Part shown: piece by piece, positions 6,576 through 9,475 of the stretch
Layout of the letters: every line of letters begins with the position of its first letter
Position numbering within the stretch: position 1 is the first letter of the stretch
Assembly: GCA_001723855.1 (NCBI GenBank)
Contig: MCBC01000118.1
Coordinates: forward strand, 1-9,475
Origin: Candidatus Altarchaeales archaeon WOR_SM1_86-2
Lineage (GTDB): Archaea > Altiarchaeota > Altiarchaeia > IMC4 > MCBC01
DNA length: 9,475 bases
Direction of reading: 5' to 3'
Position numbers and translations under genes: made by a program
Notes under the pieces: generated by a model
Seen by the model: only the letters and a program-made list of their open reading frames with translations
Databases searched by the model: none
What the model was told of the DNA's origin: nothing

Positions 6576-7289
6576 TCAGAAATCTTTAACATAATAAAAG
6601 TTAATTTTTCCTTCATATAATGCCTTCCCGAGCACAACACCCCACGCGCCCGCATCCCTTATTTCCTTAATATCCCCAATGCTTGAAATCCCGCCGGAAA
6701 CTATCACCGGCAGATTCGCTGCATCCACAACCTCTCTAATGCCCCCTATTTCAATACCCCTCATTTTTCCCTCGACTCCCACATCGGTATAAAGAAAACC
6801 CCAGATTAAGCCAGGCTTGAAATTTTTCACAAACTCTGATGCAAGAAACTGTGTTCTTTCCTGCCACCCTCTAAAAACGACCTTCCCATCCTTCGAATCT
6901 ATTGCCGCAATGACCCTATCCTTTCCAAACTCCTCTGCCAGTCGATTTAAAATCCCGAACTCCGGGTATTCGTTAACCGCAAGCGTGCCCAGAATCACCC
7001 TGTCAATCCCGTGACTTAACAGCTCAACCGCTTTTTCATAACTGCGTATGCCCCCCCCGAACTGGACCGGTATGCCCGCTGAATCTTTAATCTCAAGCAC
7101 CTTGTCCAGATTATCGCCCTTCTCCAATGCGGCATCCAGGTCTATAACATGCAGCAGCTCTGCCCCCATTGATTCCCACTTACCTGCGGTCTCCACGGGG
7201 TCGCCGTAAAACTTTTCCGTCCCCGGTTTCCCGCCAACCAGCTGAACGCATTTTCCGTCAATAATGTCTATGGCTGGGATGATTTTCAT
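6576..7289 (-). CDS. hisA: HisA, ProFAR isomerase of histidine biosynthesis
   Basis: This 237-residue cytoplasmic TIM-barrel enzyme isomerises ProFAR to PRFAR (EC 5.3.1.16), the fourth step of histidine synthesis. The N-terminal strand MKIIPAIDIIDGKCVQL carries the catalytic Asp8. The second catalytic Asp is D131 in AAIDSKDG. Phosphate-binding loops are FGGGIR (77-82) and VSGGIS (197-202), followed by GVVLGKALYEG. The GW after VVFR (141-142) fits HisA rather than HisF. Length is normal for the family. It starts 17 bp after the HEAT-like gene and has a clear ribosome binding site, so the two probably form an operon. No other his gene is in the window, so the pathway genes are scattered at least in part. 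Confidence 0.95.
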   Translation of the reverse strand: MKIIPAIDIIDGKCVQLVGGKPGTEKFYGDPVETAGKWESMGAELLHVIDLDAALEKGDNLDKVLEIKDSAGIPVQFGGGIRSYEKAVELLSHGIDRVILGTLAVNEYPEFGILNRLAEEFGKDRVIAAIDSKDGKVVFRGWQERTQFLASEFVKNFKPGLIWGFLYTDVGVEGKMRGIEIGGIREVVDAANLPVIVSGGISSIGDIKEIRDAGAWGVVLGKALYEGKINFYYVKDF

Positions 7290-7293
7290 TTTG

Positions 7294-7298
7294 CTCCT
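7294..7298 (-). promoter_or_regulatory. Shine-Dalgarno of hisA
   Basis: AGGAG lies 4 bp before the hisA ATG on the minus strand. It fixes the start codon and supports translation from a message shared with the upstream HEAT-like gene. Confidence 0.65.
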
Positions 7299-7306
7299 GA
7301 TTTTAT

Positions 7307-8131
7307 TTATTTTAGGTACTTCATAGTTAAAAAATCACGTATGCCGATGCCTCCATACTTTGCACGCAAGTTTTCTATATCTGCATCTACCGCGCATCTC
7401 ACGCGCTCATCATTATCATTCGCGAGTTTCTTGAGTAAGCCGCTGCGTAAGTTTTCTGGAACACCAAACTCCCTGAGTATGAATACAACACCAGCCCTTG
7501 TATAGGGGTTATCATTAGCTGCGAGTTTCTTTAGCAGTTCTTCGCGCACATCTTTTGGAATATCCTTAAAATTGCCTGCAACGGTCAATGCGATTTCTGA
7601 ACCTGCCGCCGATATTTTATGCCGCTCCCCTTTATCTCTGTCATCTGCCAATTTCAATAATAACTTTTCCCTTAGCTCTTCGGGCAGGTCCTCAAAATTA
7701 TACCTTATTGCAGCCCCGACAATGGATCTCACATAGTGATGTTCATCCCCGGCAAGCGCGGTCAATACATCCTCTCTCACGCTTTTGGAAATGTCTTTAA
7801 AATGCGTATCAACAGCATCCGCAACGCGACGCCTTGCATATGGGATGTCCTTTCTTGCAAGTTCCATTAACAACTTTTCTCGTTTTTCTTTTGGGATATC
7901 TTCAAAATCCCGTTTAAGCCTGTATGCTTTCTCCATTGGCGATATTGGGCGAAGCATTTCAAAAACTACAACCGCCAACACGATACCCAGACCAATAAAT
8001 GCTATTGCTTCCGCCCTCATAGCATAACCGTACACATGGATTATAAACCCGACCATAAATACGGCGGTTACAAGCCACATCAATATTTTGTATCTGTGTA
8101 TCAATTCATTTATCGATTGCATAGTTGACAT
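7307..8131 (-). CDS. HEAT-like repeat membrane protein, unknown function
   Basis: This 274-residue protein has two hydrophobic helices near its N-terminus (about 16-35 and 40-59), followed by a helical repeat domain. Five units of about 35-42 residues begin near 76, 111, 146, 188 and 222. They share the pattern F-x-D-(I/L/V)-P-x-x-x-R-E-x-L-L-x-x-L-A, then a second helix with Y-x-R. This is a HEAT/ARM-like solenoid, a fold usually used for protein binding. With a short N-terminal tail and two helices, both ends should be on the same side. The basic residues after the second helix suggest that side is the cytoplasm. The partner is unknown. It sits 17 bp ahead of hisA, but nothing in the sequence links it to histidine synthesis. 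The start at 8131 could be M4 instead of M1; neither has a strong Shine-Dalgarno. Confidence 0.8.
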   Translation of the reverse strand: MSTMQSINELIHRYKILMWLVTAVFMVGFIIHVYGYAMRAEAIAFIGLGIVLAVVVFEMLRPISPMEKAYRLKRDFEDIPKEKREKLLMELARKDIPYARRRVADAVDTHFKDISKSVREDVLTALAGDEHHYVRSIVGAAIRYNFEDLPEELREKLLLKLADDRDKGERHKISAAGSEIALTVAGNFKDIPKDVREELLKKLAANDNPYTRAGVVFILREFGVPENLRSGLLKKLANDNDERVRCAVDADIENLRAKYGGIGIRDFLTMKYLK

Positions 8132-8170
8132 TTTTTACAGGACTTTTTTCAAATTTTGAATCGCCTCTTG

Positions 8171-8180
8171 TTAAATATAA
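8171..8180 (-). promoter_or_regulatory. TATA-like box of the HEAT-like gene / hisA operon
   Basis: On the minus strand TTATATTTAA is centred about 45 bp before the ATG at 8131, which would put the transcription start about 20 bp before the gene. It lies in the 8132-8358 spacer, which holds no gene that I can support on either strand. Confidence 0.4.
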
Positions 8181-8190
8181 TTTTTTCTTT

Positions 8191-8263
8191 AAAAATACGG
8201 TCAGCACCAGCATTCTTTTGCCCTTATGCTGTCAAGAGCGGTCTTCAGAGCTTAGGGACCGTA
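8191..8263 (-). terminator. stem-loop followed by T-run, candidate terminator of the coaC-aroQ cluster
   Basis: TACGGTC (8196-8202) and GACCGTA (8257-8263) can pair perfectly over 7 bp. They enclose a second hairpin, CAGCAT (8208-8213) with ATGCTG (8226-8231). On the minus strand the outer stem is followed at once by TTTTT (8191-8195). Position and T-run suggest the end of the rightward-lying cluster. The branched shape could also be a small structured RNA. It is not a tRNA: no T-arm can be drawn on either strand. Confidence 0.35.
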
Positions 8264-8358
8264 ATATTGCCGATGTTAATCCAAAAATTCTTAATTATTA
8301 TAATGATATTCATGAAAAAGAATGGATCATCGTGCAATTTTATTTTACATGCAAAAGT

Positions 8359-8475
8359 TCATGACAGGCAATGAATGAAACAGCCGTTGAAATACCCCCC
8401 GTTAACCCCTTCAGAGCGATTATATTTCCCGGGGAACGGCTCAAATGCCGCTCTCGCAAGATCATCTGGATTCAT
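8359..8475 (-). CDS. 38-codon ORF coupled to chorismate mutase, unknown
   Basis: This short ORF starts with an ATG overlapping the stop of chorismate mutase (ATGA). It encodes 38 residues: MNPDDLARAAFEPFPGKY, then a glycine- and asparagine-rich part (SEGVNGG) and an end with two Cys (GCFIHCLS). Base composition is more GC-rich than the spacer that follows, which suggests real or formerly real coding sequence. I do not recognise it. It may be a genuine small protein translated by coupling, or the surviving start of a gene whose remainder was lost, because the sequence becomes AT-rich right after the stop. Confidence 0.45.
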   Translation of the reverse strand: MNPDDLARAAFEPFPGKYNRSEGVNGGYFNGCFIHCLS

Positions 8476-8789
8476 TTTTTTGAATATTCCCTCATCTCGT
8501 ATTCAATAAAATTTTCAATCATCGTCCTGTATACGGCCTCAACGATATCCGGCTGAACATCATATTTTTCTGCCAGACCCCTCACTTTTTTGATAACATC
8601 CTCAACTCTCTTTGGAGCTTTGACATCATCGCCGCTTTTTTTGAATTTAGCCGCCTGTTTTACAAAACGATTTCTTTCTGACAGTAACCTAACGATTTCT
8701 CTGTCAATTTCATCAATGTTTTCTCGAACTTCCTCTATGCTTTTGCATTCTGTTTTCATTATATCCCTGCCGTTGTTAACGCCTTTCAT
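8472..8789 (-). CDS. aroQ: chorismate mutase, AroQ class
   Basis: This is a small all-helical enzyme that rearranges chorismate to prephenate, the branch point to phenylalanine and tyrosine. The first helix (VRENIDEIDREIVRLLSERN, 21-40) is the AroQ signature. Expected active-site residues are R22, R39, K48 or K50, and R61 (E. coli R11, R28, K39, R51). Two positions differ from E. coli: V62 stands where E52 is, and E98 stands where Q88 is; Glu at the latter is known from the yeast enzyme. The long frame begins with an ATG overlapping the upstream stop (ATGA) and gives 105 residues. A second ATG at 8759 gives 95 residues, has its own Shine-Dalgarno-like AGGG, and fits the family better. It is stand-alone, with no fused dehydratase or dehydrogenase domain. 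It is coupled to neighbours on both sides. Confidence 0.88.
   Translation of the reverse strand: MKGVNNGRDIMKTECKSIEEVRENIDEIDREIVRLLSERNRFVKQAAKFKKSGDDVKAPKRVEDVIKKVRGLAEKYDVQPDIVEAVYRTMIENFIEYEMREYSKK
8765..8768 (-). promoter_or_regulatory. Shine-Dalgarno-like site for an internal aroQ start
   Basis: AGGG (in CAGGGAT) lies 5 bp before the ATG at 8759. It supports this ATG rather than the coupled ATG at 8789 as the main start of chorismate mutase. Confidence 0.4.
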
Positions 8790-9181
8790 ATCATGTTCTG
8801 CTTCAGACCTGCCACATACTTCCTGACTTTGTCTCTTCGCGTGAGTTTTCTTTGAAGCCGCTTCAACTGCCTTGATTTCTCCTCCCTGAAAGGTATGTAT
8901 TCAGACAAAAAATGTTTCTGTGCTCTTATGGTGTCGTCTTCTTTCAGTGCAGATATTTTCTGTTTAAATTTCTTTGATCCGTTAATCGTTGTTTCCAGGC
9001 GATCGCCGTGTATCTGTATCCAGGATATGACCTTTTTAACTCTCTCCAGTGCGATGTGCTCGATTTTTCTTTTTTTTGAATCATCCCCTTGTTTTTCCGT
9101 ATCATCAAGCACCCGGAGTATATCATCAACATCCTCCCTTATTTCTGCCACATGCTTTTCAGCATCCTCCTTTGTCTCCAC
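8786..9181 (-). CDS. charged helical protein, unknown function
   Basis: This 131-residue protein starts with GTG at 9181, only 3 bp after the coaC stop, and ends with TGA overlapping the next ATG. There is no in-frame ATG until the end, so GTG is the likely start. The composition is very rich in Lys, Arg, Glu and Asp, with regularly spaced hydrophobic residues and no membrane helix or signal peptide. The C-terminal part (about 85-125: REEKSRQLKRLQRKLTRRDK and onwards) is strongly basic, while the first 35 residues are acidic. This looks like a cytoplasmic coiled-coil or helical bundle, possibly binding nucleic acid or a partner protein. I do not recognise a family. Tight packing between coaC and chorismate mutase argues for expression and against a random frame. 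Confidence 0.7.
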   Translation of the reverse strand: METKEDAEKHVAEIREDVDDILRVLDDTEKQGDDSKKRKIEHIALERVKKVISWIQIHGDRLETTINGSKKFKQKISALKEDDTIRAQKHFLSEYIPFREEKSRQLKRLQRKLTRRDKVRKYVAGLKQNMI

Positions 9182-9184
9182 TTT

Positions 9185-9475
9185 TCATTTGTCCAGCATT
9201 TCAACAACCTCTGTCACAATTTCATCCACTGGCGCCAGTTTTGCTTTGTTCCCCTCAAATCTCGGTTCAATAACCCTTACGCCCCTGGATTTTAACTTTT
9301 CGATGTTTTCAGCAACAAACGGGTTCTCGTACATGGAAGCGTGCATTGCTGGCGCAACAACAACCCTCCTCTTTGAGCCGATTGCCGTTGACGCCATTGT
9401 TGTAACCGGGGTGTCGTCAATGCCGCATGCGATCTTTGATATTGTGTTAGCAGTAGCGGGGCAGATTAAAAGCAG
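9185..9475 (-). CDS. coaC: CoaC domain protein, phosphopantothenoylcysteine decarboxylase (5' end outside the window)
   Basis: The C-terminal 96 residues of a flavoprotein are present; the frame stays open to the window edge. An internal ATG at 9397 is not the real start, because homologous sequence (LLLICPATANTISKIACGID) continues upstream. CPATANT is the FMN-binding/active-site segment of the HFCD family. APAMHASMYENP carries the archaeal PAMH form of the PxMN motif of CoaC; Methanocaldococcus CoaBC also has PAMH. The end, EPRFEGNKAKLAPVDEIV, matches the last part of the CoaC domain. The enzyme decarboxylates 4'-phospho-N-pantothenoylcysteine to 4'-phosphopantetheine in coenzyme A synthesis. 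A stop follows the domain directly, so the CoaB ligase domain that is usually fused in archaea is absent, and the next gene is not CoaB. Another HFCD flavoprotein is possible but less likely. Confidence 0.85.
   Translation of the reverse strand: MLLICPATANTISKIACGIDDTPVTTMASTAIGSKRRVVVAPAMHASMYENPFVAENIEKLKSRGVRVIEPRFEGNKAKLAPVDEIVTEVVEMLDK

Noticed and set aside
8196..8263. A tRNA, because the 7-bp outer stem resembles an acceptor stem
   Set aside because: No T-arm with a GTTCRA-type loop and no proper five-pair anticodon arm with a seven-base loop can be drawn on either strand.
8125..8374. Two plus-strand frames of 72 and 79 codons in the spacer before the HEAT-like gene
   Set aside because: They overlap each other and the start of the neighbouring gene, show no family motif, and run through the promoter-like and stem-loop segments.
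9185..9397. ATG at 9397 as the start of a short 70-residue gene
   Set aside because: Conserved CoaC sequence (CPATANT motif) continues in frame upstream to the window edge, so the gene is cut by the window.

Overview
The window looks like chromosomal DNA of a moderately AT-rich archaeon. The evidence is an Nre-family DNA repair protein with a CxxC zinc motif and a C-terminal PCNA-binding-like tail, subunit C of an archaeal A-type ATP synthase, a CoaC domain with the archaeal PAMH motif, TATA-like boxes in front of genes, and T-rich tracts after stop codons. HisA, chorismate mutase and CoaC point to an organism that makes its own histidine, aromatic amino acids and coenzyme A. I cannot name the species. 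An uncultivated euryarchaeal lineage such as Altiarchaeota would fit, but that is a guess. Every gene except atpC is on the minus strand.

Layout from left to right. 21-206 encodes a small single-pass membrane protein. 225-3035 encodes the most striking protein of the window: signal peptide, eight-blade PQQ-like beta-propeller, three eight-cysteine modules plus a partial fourth, one membrane helix, then a complete ABC-2-type ATPase, all in one 936-residue chain. The DNA just upstream (3032-3145, possibly to about 3171) still encodes a recognisable but degenerate propeller blade, a relic of a related gene or array. 3206-4483 is the nre gene. It faces the isolated atpC (4508-5551, plus strand) across a 24-bp AT-rich gap. 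5572-6510 is a thioredoxin-reductase-like flavoprotein without the CxxC redox centre, convergent with atpC. 6576-7289 is hisA, preceded by a HEAT-like-repeat membrane protein (7307-8131) in an apparent two-gene operon. After a 227-bp spacer with promoter-like and terminator-like signals comes a tightly packed cluster transcribed leftwards: coaC (truncated by the window edge), a charged helical protein of unknown function, chorismate mutase, and a 38-codon ORF. The last three genes are joined by ATGA stop/start overlaps; the first junction has a 3-bp gap.

How the genes fit together: most of the right half is housekeeping metabolism. The left end is an accessory surface module whose architecture suggests that an outside sensing or binding domain is tethered through one helix to an ABC ATPase. 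The matching permease is not in the window. I do not recognise this architecture from described systems, and it is the best candidate here for something new.
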